A stretch of DNA of 64,000 nucleotides, taken from contig NC_088200.1 of NCBI RefSeq assembly GCF_028769735.1, forward strand, positions 69,225,268 through 69,289,267, read 5' to 3'. This stretch comes from Zonotrichia leucophrys gambelii (taxonomy: Eukaryota; Chordata; Aves; Passeriformes; Passerellidae). Position numbers and translations under genes: made by a program. The notes under the pieces are model-generated. The model was not told the origin of the DNA and did no database searches. It saw only the letters and a program-made list of their open reading frames with translations. Shown here one piece after another: positions 1 to 12,515 of this stretch (positions are counted from its first letter, which is position 1; each line of letters opens with the position of its first letter).

Positions 1-2640
1 GGCATCTTTATCTCAATAAACCACACAGATTCATGTAGCAGAACTACTTAGAGGAGCTCTGCTTACAGCAAAGCAACCTGCAAATGAAAATATAAGTAAA
101 GATCTCTGTCACAATCCTATGCTTTTCACAGCCAAATGACCATGAAGGAAACTACTTAATGTATAAACTCAACCCATATATAATAGTTGAATGTCCATCT
201 GGAAGAACCACTGAGTGGTTGGTCTGGGATTACTATGCAAAAAAATTCAAGCAAAACCAAGATGATGAAAAATAGGCTGCATTTCTCTGATTAACAGACA
301 CAGAAGGGGACAGAATATAAAATTAGTGCTGTTATTGTTTAAAAAACGTAGGAACAGCCCACACAAAGGAGCCTACTTAAGTCTACCATTAAAACGTTTT
401 GTAGCAGGTTTGTAGTGCTTCTTTTTGTACAGAAGAAAATTATTCATCTTATTGAAGAGATTTGTTCAACAGGAGGTTTTTTATTCAAGAAGAATTAAGA
501 AAAACCCAACAAAATGAGGGAAGAAACACTTTTTCTTGAGATCACTGCATCAGGGATTGAATTTCAGGAGAGACATCCTCAAACAGGCATACGGGCGTAA
601 CCCTTCCAAGTTCTTCAGTCTGAAAGTTTTCAAGAAAAGTAAAGTCAAGTAAAGTCAGTAGCTTTCTCTCACTACCTTACAGAAATTATCCAAAAGTCAG
701 CTCTAAGGAAGTATTCATCCTGTTTTGGTAATACCCAGGAACTGACAACTCCTCCCCTGAATCACAGCATGAAAACTACTGCATGGTATTTACTCTGAAA
801 AAGCCTGGTTTATTTTAGTATTTCATTCTAGTTAATATGGGAGTTAAAGAATGTGAATTTTGTCAAATGTCCACTTAAAATTTTTGAAAGTAAACAATTT
901 TTAAATTGTGAGCTCCTGTGGATGAGAACTTAGAAACCCAAGATCATTAGAGAAGAACAGTCTGAAAATACTACTGTTCCAAAAGTATGTAAGAAAGCTT
1001 TCTAACTCTGCAGACTGGTTATGAAGCTGAAGGAGTCTGAGATAGTTCAGATAAGAAAATTAAAAATATAGGAAAATTGATTTAGTCATTTATTTATGTA
1101 ATCACAAGCAAATCTAGCTCACAGCAAATGGAAAATTGCAGAAGGTTTCTAATGAGGGAAGATTTACTCTATTTATGTAGAGGAACATATGGTTCCAGAA
1201 AAACTGGAACAGAAAAATTCTGACTGCTCTAATGATGGGGTTGTTAACACAATTGTTATTTAAGCACTCTGGCATTTCCCTTTCTTCAATTTCCTAAAGC
1301 CTTGCCAAGGTTTAACTGTTTTCACTGCAATGCAGAGATCCTCCGAGCCATCATGGAGGTGTCATAACTGCCAGGTCATCCTTTGTCTTCCTGCTATTCC
1401 CTGCTTTGTCAACTATACATCTTCCAGATTGTTCAATAAATGAGACAGCAGTTTGACAGAAAGCAGCTTTGTTTGCAAAAGAATCCTAATTAAGCCTTGG
1501 AGAAGCCTTCCTTCTGCAAAGGAAGAAACATTCTGTTGAAAACTTTGAACCATTTAATCAAGTCCTTAATAACGTCTCCTAACTTTTATAAAAGTAATAC
1601 ATGCTTTCCAACATCACTTTAAGGCGTCATTATTTATATCTTGCTGAGTATTATTTTGCAAACAAAATGGGCATCATTACCTTAAAAAATAAGTTGAAAA
1701 ATATTTTTATTATGCAGCTGCAGAAAACCAGTTTTAAAATGTATTTGGGGAACACAATCATCAATAATTAACATAATAATGTTAACTTCTTTCCCACCCA
1801 CTACATCTCCAAAAAATCACTAACATTTATTTGATTGATAGACTTTGTGTATTCCCATTGGTACTTTGATGATTTTCCAAATTTTCCTACTTTGCTTTCT
1901 CAGGGTCTAAAGTCTTACAAATAATTAGATATTTTCAGCAGGTTATTTTCTATATCTTAACTTTTTTCTTCATACTAACTATGAAGAAACCAGCTAAGAA
2001 CAGTGGCAATGCTGGTATGAGAGTGATGGGGCTGCTGTGGGGTCCCCACTGCCAGGTACAGCAGGAAGCAAGCCAGCAAAGGGTACTGAGCTCAGGACCA
2101 GCAGCCTTGGGTGAGATGAAGTGCATATCCCATCTTTAGAGATTCTGGCACATAGTTCAGAGTCAGGGAAGTTAGTTTCTTTCTTGTCAAACTATCATGA
2201 AATAATTTCTAAGCTGCACCTCTTGGCTGTTATGGAAATGTTACACACCCATGTCCAAATCATACCCCAGCTAGGAAGACACCTATATTTCCAATACCTG
2301 TGCTATGCATTTCTGTATCTCTAGGGCTCCTTTTGAGTATTAGAATGGTTAATCACTTTGTTTTTCTTCATATGAACAGAAAGTTGACTCCTTGAAGTTC
2401 ACGTTTTCTTCATATCTGTTCTCTTAATGCTGCCAAATTTTGCTATAGAATGAGGTGATCAACAGACACCTAAAATCTTGCAAAAAACTCATACTGCTGA
2501 TATGCAGCAAAGTTCTGATTAATTCCATAAATATCCCTTTGCAAAGAACAGGACACTTTCAATCCTTGTTTTGTTCAACAAAACAAGTTCATAGAAAACA
2601 GCATGACAGTCTTCCTGCTTGTCACCATAATGAATTTTTA

Positions 2641-2682
2641 GATTATACAATTTAGATCATACAATTTAGATCATACAATTTT
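2641..2682. repeat. 14-bp tandem repeat, three copies
   Basis: Three consecutive 14-base units of the form GATYATACAATTTW occur with only one or two differences between units. It is a small local slippage or duplication product. Confidence 0.85.
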
Positions 2683-5600
2683 AACTATTACAGTAAAAAC
2701 TGCAACATTGTACCTAACTCAGAAGATGGGTTTGTGTGTTTTAAAGTAAGCTGATCTGAAATATTTTCTAGTATGGGTGAGGGCAATAGATGCATTTTAA
2801 GAGAATTGGTCTCTGAGACCCAATAAAATTACCTTCTCATGTAATCAGCAAGCATTACTTTTCCAACCAGGCTGTGGGATTTCTTACCTAAGTCTGAACC
2901 CATCCGTGTAAAGTTTTCTTGCATTACTGTTTAGAGATTTCCTATGTAGGGAAGCAAATATTTTAAGACATGAGGAAACATGGAGAGATATTTTTAACTT
3001 GTGCAGTCTCCTCTGTAGTATTTAGGAGATGCTGTCTTTGCTGCTGGACTTAGACAGCAGATCTTCCTCACCCTGCATGGTGAGCAGTAGTTCCTTGACA
3101 TGATTCTCTCCTCCCTCCAAGTGCTAAAGCCAGGGCTAAGTTCTGCATCATAGCCTATTTGGGGGATTCCCCCTGTCTAGTCCTACAGTTCATATAGCCA
3201 GAGAAGTTTTCATAAAATCCTACAGGTAAACAGAGACAGTTCATTCTATCTCATAATTATTCTTGCTGTATTAGAAGATATGTGGCTGTACATTGGTAAA
3301 GTATGAAAGAAGAGGTCACCAAGGCAAATGTTTTGGCTTCATTTTGGGTGTCAGATGCCTTTAAGAGGAAACTAATCCTACCAAGTGTACCTGCTTTGTT
3401 GTTCAGAGGCAAAAGACTGAAACTGGTGATCTCAACCATACAACTCCTCAGCATGAGTTAAAAACAATTGTTCAGATTGTTCAGTACTACCAGAACAGCC
3501 CAATACCAATACCCAACAACAAAACATGTTGTTCACTTAATCTCACAACCAGCAAACAGAATAATTAAACTCGTTATTCAGTTTCACCTCAGGGCATCAG
3601 CTCCAGGTAAATATCCATCATGGTCAAAATGAAGTAAAATACATATAGGCAATTGTATTATAGTACCTGAATGTGGGCCATGTGTCATTAATGTTCTGCT
3701 ACAGTCTCTGTTCCCATGGAAAGTGTTTACTGAAATAACAGTGATGACTGTAGCAAAAGTTCTTTAATATCATAACACAGAATACATTTAATGTCTGTCT
3801 CCAGCAAAGCAACCAGCATCAAAGGAAGGGGAGGAAAAAGAAGGAAATTAAACTTCAGACAGGAGATCTCTCCCAAGCAAAGCCCCACACACACAAGAAA
3901 TTACTCAGGGAGATAAGAAGACAGTGTGCACTGATGGCATTGCAAGTTCTACAAATGACAGGCATGCAGGATCTCTCACCAAACCCCTCACTAACTGTGC
4001 CCTGCAAAGTGTATCCAGGCCAGGGATCCACACAGATCTCCCAAAGTACTTGTAATACACATGGATCACACCAGATTGTGATATCAAAGGAACAACACCT
4101 TTGCTAACACCAGGGCATCCCCTGAGAAAGTGCAGGGCATTCCCGCTTTATGCCAGGGGTATTGGAGGGGCTTTGCCCCTTCAGAGCCTCCAATGATCTC
4201 CTGCCCTCATCCCCTGCCCCAGGAGGTTGCAGTAGCCCCAGGAACACAGAACAGGGGTTGCTAGGAGAAGGGCATGAGTTCTGTACTTAGCTTGCAAGAC
4301 TGGCTAAAGCCACAGCAGATTTCTAGCTGCAGCTTTCTTTTCACACCTGGCAAGGGAAATGGAAACTCAGTGGAAGGAAAGCTTTGGCACAAGTAGCTGA
4401 AAAGCACTAATGTCAACATTCCACACTCCAGCTCTGCAATCCCTTCTGCATGTTTACATTTAATATATTAGGAAAGGGACTTTGTCCTCATCCGCAGTTC
4501 TCTCTGCACACTCTTACAAAACAATCCTGAATTGCAGAGGTATAAAACCTACTCACAATTAAAGAAATAATAATTTTCTTAGAACTACATTTTTGCACAA
4601 ATGCAGAACAATAGTTGAAGAACTTGCTCTGATGTGTCAGGAAGGTCTGATGCATCTCAAAAGAAGAAACTATTTGTCTGTACCAGAGTAAGACATTGGC
4701 CAGAGGCCAAGGATATTTCACTCTCATTACAGTGGTATTTGGCACAGAAACACTCATGAAAACAATGTCAATATGTCAGAAGTACAGGATTTTCTGAAGA
4801 TTAAAAAAGCTGAAGAAAGGGCTTCAAGTGCTTCCAAGGAAGCAACATGCAACAAAGAAACATCAAATGACAAAAATTCTACATAGGAAAAGGGAAGAGA
4901 AAAAATAGAGGACACAGAAAAGGGAAATGGAATATAAGAGTCCAAAAGGAGGAAATTCATTTCACTTAATTTCAGGTACTTACCATGTATGTATCCACAC
5001 TGAGCTTTCTATCTTCCCTCTATAGTCAAGGGAGAGGTGGTCATAATCCCACCAATGCAGCCTAGGGTTTCTTTCACCTGGCCGAAATGGGAGCCCCCTT
5101 TGGAGTGAGATGAACTACACAAAAACTTCACTCACAGCACTGGACACCTCTTCACAGCTGAGAATGCATGACCTGTTCAGGGAACAGCACAATATCTTAT
5201 TGCTCATTCTAATGCAAAAGTTAACTCCAAAAATTCTTTCATTCCATCCCAAGAAGAGAGATGCGTGGACTATAACCAGCAAAATCATCACTGACTAAAA
5301 GCAAACTTTTCTTCAATCATTCTCTGAAAAAAAAATTCAGAATATACCTGCTATTTTTGATAATTTCTCAGATGATGAAAACTTAATACTTTTTTTTTTT
5401 TGGCATTTCAGAGTGGACTGAAGTAAAAAGAATGCAAAAATATAATTAATCAAAATCCACATCTCATCTAAATAACCTATCCTAAATCACTTTGCCACTT
5501 TTCTTTCATATTTAGGAATACGTCTACATTGCACAACACATCACTGTGCAAAGATATTTGGATTAGTTATAAACCTGTATGCCTGTGCAGCATAGTACCA

Positions 5601-7070
5601 TGTACTGCCAAGATGCTGGAATCAGGAAAGATGAGCTATTGCTGCTCTCTGCCTAGGGTATATCCTTGCCAGAATCTATCAGCCAACTGGGGCATTGTCT
5701 TGAGAAACGCTTTAAGACAACGTTAATTTTCTTCAGGTTCTATATGAAATGGTTTAAATAAACTTGGGTTCACGAACTCATGAAGCATTGGGTGTGGACC
5801 CTAACTTCCAACAATATAAAACAAACTGTTATATCTTATTCTAACCATTTTTACTTCTTAATACTGTAATATTACCATATTTCCATTGCTGACTTGAAGC
5901 TGCTCTTGCTGCTGCATTATTATTCTCCAGATTAGAGAAACACCTAATTCTAAGACGTTATTCTGATAAAGAAGCTCTCCTTTACCAAAGGAATCCCTCA
6001 TCATCCATTTAATGACAGATGATTACCCTCTGTCAAGTAAGGGCCACAGAGGGCAGTAAATCTGTAAAAAATCTGCTCAGTACAACATGGCAGCCATCAC
6101 CAAGAATTTTGAACATTAGAAGCTGGGTGAAATTTAACACTTCAAGAATTTTCTCTCCCAAAAATCACATTGTCTAAAACAGTATTATTGTTGGCAATTT
6201 CAACAAAATTGTTAATTTTTCACTCCATCTCCAGAGAGACAAGCCACAAACATAAAAGTTGCTTCTGGAATTTTTGGAAGTAAAACCTTCAACTTCAAAC
6301 AACTGTTTCAAATATATACTGATCTGAAATAGCCGACTTTGTTAGCCTAAATAAAATCCGAACTATGCATTTAGACATTTTTTACTCAAAATACTTTTTT
6401 AATTCTCTAAAGCTATCTGATACTGAGTTTCCATAACAACTTGAACAGGAGATGAAGTGTCATCATTTCCCAAATAATGAAAATATTTTTTCCATTCCAT
6501 TGAGTTTAGCACAGCTAACCAAAACCAGTTCTTTCCATGCAAAGATCAGGTCCTTTAAACAATAAGAATAATGATTCCTAATGCCTTGTAATTCCAAAGA
6601 AACCAGCTCAGGAAAATAACTGTAACAATTTTTTAAAAATAACAGAGAGCAGGCAAGACTGCCAGAACTAGAATGCCAAATGGCTAAATGTTTTAGTCTC
6701 TTTTTATCTGTGTTGGCCAAAAGACCAAGGAATGGCTCCTTTCACAAATGCTGGCATAAATGTAAACTTGCCCTGTACTGGGCTTGTACCACTGAATCAC
6801 ACAATAGATGTGATTAGAATAGAATAAACAAAAATGCTGATCCTCTTCCTGTTCAATCTGGTCCAAAAGTAACCATTAAGATCCTGGTAGTTCCAAATAA
6901 ATATTAGTAAAACTAAACTTTGCTCTCATGTATAGGATCAGAAAGATTGGTAGAGTACCTGAGTTGAGTCTCCCATGGTCGCAGACCAGCATGTAATGTA
7001 TAAGGCCCAGAGGAAACAGCACATCCTACAACTTCAGTCTTCCTTGTAATATTTTTAGACACATTTTTCC

Positions 7071-7232
7071 AGGAAAAACAAACAAACAAACAAACAAACA
7101 AAAGCAAAAAACCCACACTCACAAAAAAACCACACCCAACAAAAAAAAAAATTGAACAATAAAAAAAAAAACCTACAACAAACACAAAGACAAAAAAAAC
7201 CCCAGCCCAATGAACCAACCAAACAAACAAAA
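7071..7232. repeat. A-rich simple repeat with (CAAA)n core
   Basis: A (CAAA)n run at about 7,078-7,103 leads into A-rich sequence with several long A tracts. The reverse strand gives a spurious Phe/Val-rich open frame, which is not a gene. Confidence 0.85.
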
Positions 7233-7852
7233 ACACTGCCAAAGACAAATTCAAGATAATTGGCTCCTAATATATCTTAAATTTCCATTTCTCAGTCCAA
7301 CAAGGCAAGAGAAATTTTCAGCTGACGAAAAAATGAGATTTGGAAGATTTGGCAGTTATTTCTTCATCATCTACATTGAATCAGATTGCCTTAGAGACTT
7401 CTGTGTGCAATGAAATAATTTTTGGAACATCCCATGCAGCTTGTTCTACCCTCCCACTGCTAGACAGCTTGTAAGGAAAAGTTAGCTGACCAAGATCTTA
7501 AATTACAATCAGTATAAACTACTGCTGCCCTTAGGAGCTGATCTCTCCATTTTGAACTTCGATGGCTCTGGAAATGGCACGCAGAGGGCAAAACCAACCA
7601 TGGGCTGCACTCCTGGTGCACATCATGAGGGGAGATAGAGGAAAAGCAAGACCATGGCTGCTAATTCACCAGCCACTGCAGTTACCTGCTTCTCCCCATG
7701 GGCCCTAGGCTGAGTAAATGGGGCTGAACTGACAACTCCATGCAGGCTTTAGATACGAGACACAGGCCATTTCTGTAAGCAGACCAATCCTCAAATCTGA
7801 AGGACCTTCACTGTGAGATAGAAAATGGAACTTATCAGCCTTGAAAAATAAG

Positions 7853-7870
7853 ATATATATATATATATTT
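7853..7870. repeat. (AT)n microsatellite
   Basis: An uninterrupted short run of alternating A and T. Confidence 0.85.
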
Positions 7871-10068
7871 ATAAATCTAACAAATTAATGGGAAGAAGTT
7901 CTATGAATATGTATTTCAAAATGCCACTGCGAAGAATCATTACATAGTGCCTTTGAACTGCTCTTGCCTCTTGCAGTAACACTGAAGGAAAACCAACTTC
8001 AAACTGGAAATAAAGGTAGCTGATTCATGTGAGAGCAGCTTTAGAAAATTGTAAAAAATATGCACAGACCAAATAGTTCACTGCTTCCTTGAAACATATT
8101 TTTGTAGCAATTTGCTAGTAACCTTCTTTAATTTGTGGTTATGAACCTATTTTTCAGAAAATGTGCAGAAATACATATTGCAGAATCTTCCTTTCCAACT
8201 GAAAATACTGGCTGTGAATACAAATATTTCATTTTCCTTCATTTAACCCCAGAACATTGAAACAAAAAGCGGCAATGGCACCTGATAAACAGTGGGAATA
8301 AAGGAAGTTTTTGGGAATTCCAGCTGTCAGTCAGAAAAAGGAGTAACACAGTTTACTCATAAAATCCCTTCATACAGAGCCAGGCTCTGACTACTGAGGG
8401 GGACTCTGAAAGTAACACTAATACAGTGAATCTGGGAACTTAAATAGAGTTAACTGCCTGTACTTGGTAAAAGCACAAGGAGTCAGCCCATCTGCTGAAA
8501 ATGAAGGGCTTATGTACTGTATTTGCCTTATTTTTCATGCAGGTTACCCCACTAGGGCCTTAAACAGCAACAGGTTCTCAGGCTTCAATAAATCAAAATG
8601 AAGAGAAAAAAAATTGTTCGGGGACACAATCAGGAATACAGTGTCAAAGTTTTAAAAGCATTCAGAGGCAGCATATTCTGACAATGCTAAAACCAAAGGT
8701 GAAATTCCTGGCAGGTGAGACAGTAAAATTAGACTTCCTCAAGGCTCCTTAAAAAAAAAGTATTATCCCAGCACTTCAGCTGTTAAATATACCCAAACGA
8801 AGTCATTACAGAATTCCAATTAGACAAAAAAATGTTTTCCTATATAATCTTTACAAAGATTATAAAGGTTTACAAAGGTTTCTTCATACAATTACTTTTT
8901 GTCACAAGGAAATATTTTTCTTCATGCCAAAATGTTTTTGCAGATAGGCATTTTTAAAACTGAATTCTTAAGACCTGGGCAGGAACAATTCTGTAACCAG
9001 ATTATTTTATATTAACAATTTGACTTTAATAGGCAGAGATAGTACCTGGTATGCCATTGAAAGTAGTCTGAAAACATGAGCTTTCTTTAGGAAAACAATT
9101 CTCCATACAAATATATTCTTACTTCTCTTCAAAATTCTTTATAAATCTGTCCTTGATTTTTAAGTCTTCAGAAACTGATTATGTTTTAATGCTTTCAGAA
9201 ATGTTGACATTTTTGCAGGGAAAAAACTCTTCATTTAAGATGGATTCTCATTTTTCCTTATATATGGCAAGTAACCACTACTTTGTTTGTAAAGCATGGT
9301 CTCAATCTACAACAATTTATCTTTATCATCCAGAAATGCTTGAAAATACAAGACACCATCTGTCTTGATTTCAAACTGACAGACAATTTAACATGCACGC
9401 TGTGAACTTCAGCAAACAAACAATACTTCATTACTATCAATTTTATCGTGGATGTTGCTACATCTTCTAAGTACCTTAATTTTGTTAATAGCTAAAGTTA
9501 ACAATCTGCTTAGAAGGTTGAGTTTAAAAAAAAAAACAAAACAACTTTACTGGTATATTTACTTAAATATAGTAACCACAGTAACCACTTGACTTGCTGT
9601 AATTGACTGGTCAACCTTACCCTTTGATTACATTAAGATCTGTAGATATGTAGATATGTATATCCACAAATGCCTCCTGGACCTTGTCATCCTGAAGAAA
9701 AAAAAATATTTCACACCCTTCTTGCAGTTGCCACATATTCTTTCTTTCCAATACATCACATACTATTTCTTCTGTCGTGGGGAAGCAGGCTTAAAAAGCA
9801 CAAGCAGACATGTGAAGAAGAAGCTGATTTTCAGTCTATTACTACCAACTGATCCATATAAGCAAAAAAATTCACTTCTATCTTACCTGCATTTCATTCA
9901 TGTTGCTAGCACTTGAATGACTATCTCAGTGACACCTGGGCAATCATTCAGCATCTTATGTTAAGTAAAACACTTTCACTGAGCTGGGTACTTTCCATAA
10001 GACAAAACATGACATAAAGAGCTGTTCAGAAGATCTTAATTTTCCATGAAATAAAGGGACATCAATAG

Positions 10069-10262
10069 AAATCTCTTCACAAAGAGGGTTGTTAAGCACT
10101 GAAAGAGGCATCCAGGGCAGTGGGGGGGCCACCATCCTTTGAGATGTTCAAGAAATGCCTGGACTTAGTGCCATGGTCTGGTTGACAAGGTGGTGATCAG
10201 GCAGATGTTGGACTCAAAAATCTCAGAGGTCTTTTCCAAACTAAAGGAAATTACTGTGAAAA
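10069..10262 (+). mobile_element. CR1 LINE 3'-end fragment
   Basis: The text runs in the order typical of CR1 3' ends: a 'cttcacaaagaggg' segment, a GG-rich 'cagtgg...ccaccatcc' segment, then a 'ttggactc...tctcagagg' segment and 'cttttccaa...' close to the terminus. It lies on the plus strand, is 5'-truncated as most CR1 copies are, and is diverged. The endogenous retrovirus begins only about 10 bp beyond its 3' end. Confidence 0.75.
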
Positions 10263-10268
10263 TCACTA

Positions 10269-10274
10269 CCACAA
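10269..10274. repeat. Target-site duplication CCACAA, left copy
   Basis: This hexamer directly abuts the outer TG of the left LTR. The identical hexamer directly abuts the right LTR at 19,457-19,462. A 6-bp duplication is usual for alpha- and betaretroviral integrases. It shows that the two LTRs came from a single integration. Confidence 0.92.
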
Positions 10275-10460
10275 TGTGCGAGGGCGCACTGAGCCCCGGG
10301 ATCCGGCTAGCTAGTGAGGGGCGAAGGCCAGCACCCCCGCACATCTAAAACCAGCCCCCCTCGGCGTCTTTGGCCTTGGGCTGAGCTGGGAGGTGGCTCG
10401 GAGCAGCACGAGTGTGAGGTGAATTAGGAGGCGACCACTTGCTGGAGGTAGGCTGTCGGT

Positions 10461-10466
10461 TTTATT
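10461..10466 (-). terminator. LTR polyadenylation signal AATAAA
   Basis: The exact hexamer reads on the minus strand, about 65-70 bases downstream of the TATA-like element. That places it within or near R, as expected for a class II LTR. In this 3' LTR it would direct the proviral transcript end. The same signal is present at 18,971-18,976 in the 5' LTR. Confidence 0.75.
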
Positions 10467-10530
10467 ACAGAGGCACCAACAAGGAGGGGAAACACCCAGC
10501 AAATGGCCCCGAACCGGGGGCCACACAGGG

Positions 10531-10579
10531 TTTTTAAGGGAAAAAAGGGGGAAAAGGTAGGGAAACCCAGCTAGCCAAT
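10531..10579 (-). promoter_or_regulatory. LTR core promoter candidates (ATTGG and TTAAAAA)
   Basis: On the minus strand an inverted CCAAT box (ATTGG, 10,575-10,579) is followed about 40 bases later by a TATA-like TTAAAAA (10,531-10,537) and then by AATAAA. The spacing suits a retroviral U3/R boundary, with initiation near 10,505. The matching block in the 5' LTR is at 19,041-19,089. The motifs are seen directly; the promoter role is inferred. Confidence 0.45.
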
Positions 10580-10946
10580 AATAATACATATTTTGAGGTC
10601 CTAAACATAATTGACATACCTAAATAACCAACTAATATTAAGCAAAGGAGGGGCTCCGGGGCAGCAGCCAACCATAACCCCCAGAGAGAAGAAGGTTCTC
10701 GAAACTTGGGAGGAGAAAGGGGGTGATTGACTGAACCCAGGGAGGAAACAACTTTCACTTATAAGGGAAACCAGGGGAGGAGCAATTACATATCGGCAAC
10801 TATGAATAGCGGTTACTATAGCAACTTAGCTGGCAGGCTAACGGTGGCGGGAAGGAAGGGGGAACGAAACCATTTTACACATAATAGGGGAGAACAATAC
10901 ATAAATTGGGGGAATAACACAAGAAACTTAACAACACACTACAACA

Positions 10947-10960
10947 TCTCCCCGTTTCTT
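10947..10960 (-). promoter_or_regulatory. Polypurine tract (plus-strand DNA primer site)
   Basis: On the minus strand AAGAAACGGGGAGA abuts the TG that opens the 3' LTR. Retroviral RNase H spares such a tract so that it can prime second-strand synthesis. Its position fixes the inner boundary of the 3' LTR. Confidence 0.9.
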
Positions 10961-10997
10961 ATCAAATAAAATAAAAATTTTAGCCTGTCTAAGCAAC

Positions 10998-12449
10998 TCA
11001 AAAAGCAGGTGTCTGCGGCTTGTCTTGCCAATCTTTGCTTTCTTCGAGCTGGAGTTCGCTAGCCCACATCTGTTCTTGAGGCAGCTCGGTGGACCCCTCT
11101 TCGTCTGAAGCTCTTCCGGCTTCTGAGGAGAGGTCCTTCAGCTCGAAATGTTCTTCCCGAGAGAGTGCGGCATGATTGACAGTCGTTGAGGTGGCTCTAG
11201 CTATTAGTCTTTGGATCAAACTACGGATCAGTACGATTAAAACGGAAAATACAATCAAACTCAAAACAGCTTTACAAACCGATTCTAACACAGAACTGGC
11301 CCACCCGCTAAGGCCCCAACCCTTGAATATGTCCCCCAGCCAGTCTGATGTCTCTTGCCTGACCTGATGGACGAGGTCTTGGAGTTTTTTGATGGAGTGT
11401 CTGGCGTCCTCGGCCCGAGAGGACAGGTTCAGACAACAGAGGCCCTCAAACTCCTCACAGTGATGGTGATGGAGCAACAATAGAAAATCTATTGCTGCTC
11501 TGTTTTGGAGCGTTGCCTTCCTTGTAATTTCTTCGTCTTTAAGGAGGTCGTATAACGCGGCTGAAGTATAATTGGCTTGTTTAACCACCCAACACTCCAG
11601 GCGGCCCAATTCACCCAGAGATTTCGCCACCGATAACCATGGCAATAAAATGGTAAAGGCGACGGATTTAGAATGAGACCAATGGGTAACTTTATCATCA
11701 CAATCTTCAGTGAGATCTTTAAGATCTCTTTTGGATCTAGCCAATTTGGATGTTACGTTAGTCTTTTTCCAATTGATAATTTGGGTGATGTTGGGGGTAA
11801 ACAGCGTCAGCCGGCCAAATGTGCACGGCCCTCCGATCAGACCAGAGGGGATGCCTGCCCACGCTCGATCACCACAAATCAAAAACACCCCTCTGGGAAG
11901 GGCGTAAGGGGTCCGCTTGGTATTGGTGGGGCCAACGATTTTTAGAACGGCTCGGCACCACTGGCTCGCTTGATATTGTTTCTTTGTCTGCCGGACCACC
12001 TCACTGCCCTTATATATGGGGGCAAAAGTAAATTTGAACTGAAAACAAATTGAGGAGTTGGTTGAACCGAGTAGGTGCAGCTCTGTGGGCTCGGAGGGCG
12101 CAGGATTCAGTCTAGCCACTCCGTCTCTCCAGGTGTTACTGGGTTCAAAACCGGGGAGGAAAGTAAGGCTCCACGCCAAAACAGGGGAAAGGGCAGACTG
12201 GAAGGCAGAGGGGAACTCCCCTGGGGAGAAAGGGATCCCCACAAGGCAAGACGACATCGGGTCCTCTGCTGCGCCGGTGTCGAGGCATATACTGTCCTGT
12301 CCTAATGATTGGGCCAAGGCACGCCAGACGTTGATTTTTGGCTGGGGAATGACCCACGGCTCCGCAGGTGGCAGAAGGAATCCGCAGGTCATCAGCACGG
12401 TCAACAACAAACAAGGGTTGGGAGCCAGCGTTGTCGATTCGGAGGCCAT
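10998..12449 (-). CDS. env: Endogenous retroviral envelope glycoprotein, open over 483 codons
   Basis: This is an uninterrupted frame between the pol end and the polypurine tract. A hydrophobic signal peptide lies at about residues 12-28. The surface subunit is short (about 210 residues after signal removal). A furin-type RSKR is at 238-241. The transmembrane subunit has an internal hydrophobic fusion region bracketed by Cys250 and Cys286, an immunosuppressive-like stretch ending at a CX6CC motif (Cys331, Cys338, Cys339), a membrane helix at about 388-412 and an unusually long acidic tail (about 413-483). Sequons lie at Asn131, 220, 231, 293 and 341. The cysteine-bracketed fusion region plus CX6CC is the alpharetrovirus-type arrangement. 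The native mRNA would be spliced, and initiation could in principle use an upstream leader, but this Met precedes a plausible signal peptide. It is the only major gene of the element without a frame break. Whether it is expressed or domesticated cannot be told from sequence. Confidence 0.9.
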   Translation of the reverse strand: MASESTTLAPNPCLLLTVLMTCGFLLPPAEPWVIPQPKINVWRALAQSLGQDSICLDTGAAEDPMSSCLVGIPFSPGEFPSAFQSALSPVLAWSLTFLPGFEPSNTWRDGVARLNPAPSEPTELHLLGSTNSSICFQFKFTFAPIYKGSEVVRQTKKQYQASQWCRAVLKIVGPTNTKRTPYALPRGVFLICGDRAWAGIPSGLIGGPCTFGRLTLFTPNITQIINWKKTNVTSKLARSKRDLKDLTEDCDDKVTHWSHSKSVAFTILLPWLSVAKSLGELGRLECWVVKQANYTSAALYDLLKDEEITRKATLQNRAAIDFLLLLHHHHCEEFEGLCCLNLSSRAEDARHSIKKLQDLVHQVRQETSDWLGDIFKGWGLSGWASSVLESVCKAVLSLIVFSVLIVLIRSLIQRLIARATSTTVNHAALSREEHFELKDLSSEAGRASDEEGSTELPQEQMWASELQLEESKDWQDKPQTPAF

Positions 12450-12515
12450 TCGGGGAGGTGAAAATTCGGGGAGATAAAACTGAAATGAAAGGAGAGTCGT
12501 AAAAGTATGCAGGAT

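Larger units (their letters stand above)
1..10068. other. AT-rich non-coding flank, no gene recognised
   Basis: All open frames here are short (at most 113 codons), low in complexity or lacking recognisable domains, and none is flanked by a convincing splice pattern with a coding-looking interior. The longest, on the minus strand near 7,000, is produced by an A-rich simple repeat. A somewhat GC-richer patch at about 4,110-4,260 was not recognised. The stretch reads as intergenic or deep intronic bird DNA. Confidence 0.6.
10275..10946 (-). repeat. 3' LTR of the provirus (672 bp)
   Basis: On the minus strand it starts TGTTGTAGTG at 10,946, directly after the polypurine tract, and ends in CA at 10,275. 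Compared with the 5' LTR, positions 10,421-10,946 differ by three substitutions (near 10,732, 10,750 and 10,855). Positions 10,275-10,420 differ by about 24 substitutions and single-base gaps, mostly transitions. A minus-strand AATAAA lies at 10,461-10,466. Short open frames inside it are not genes. Confidence 0.95.

Noticed and set aside
6913..7254. 113-codon minus-strand open frame rich in Phe and Val
   Set aside because: It is the translation of the (CAAA)n and poly-A simple repeat and has no coding character.
10311..10589. 92-codon frame in both LTRs (also at 18,818-19,099)
   Set aside because: It lies in LTR regulatory sequence, has no homology to known LTR-encoded proteins that I recognise, and the two copies differ in frame at their 3' ends.
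12058..12477. Plus-strand frame of 139 codons opposite env
   Set aside because: It is an antisense shadow of the env frame with no independent signal.
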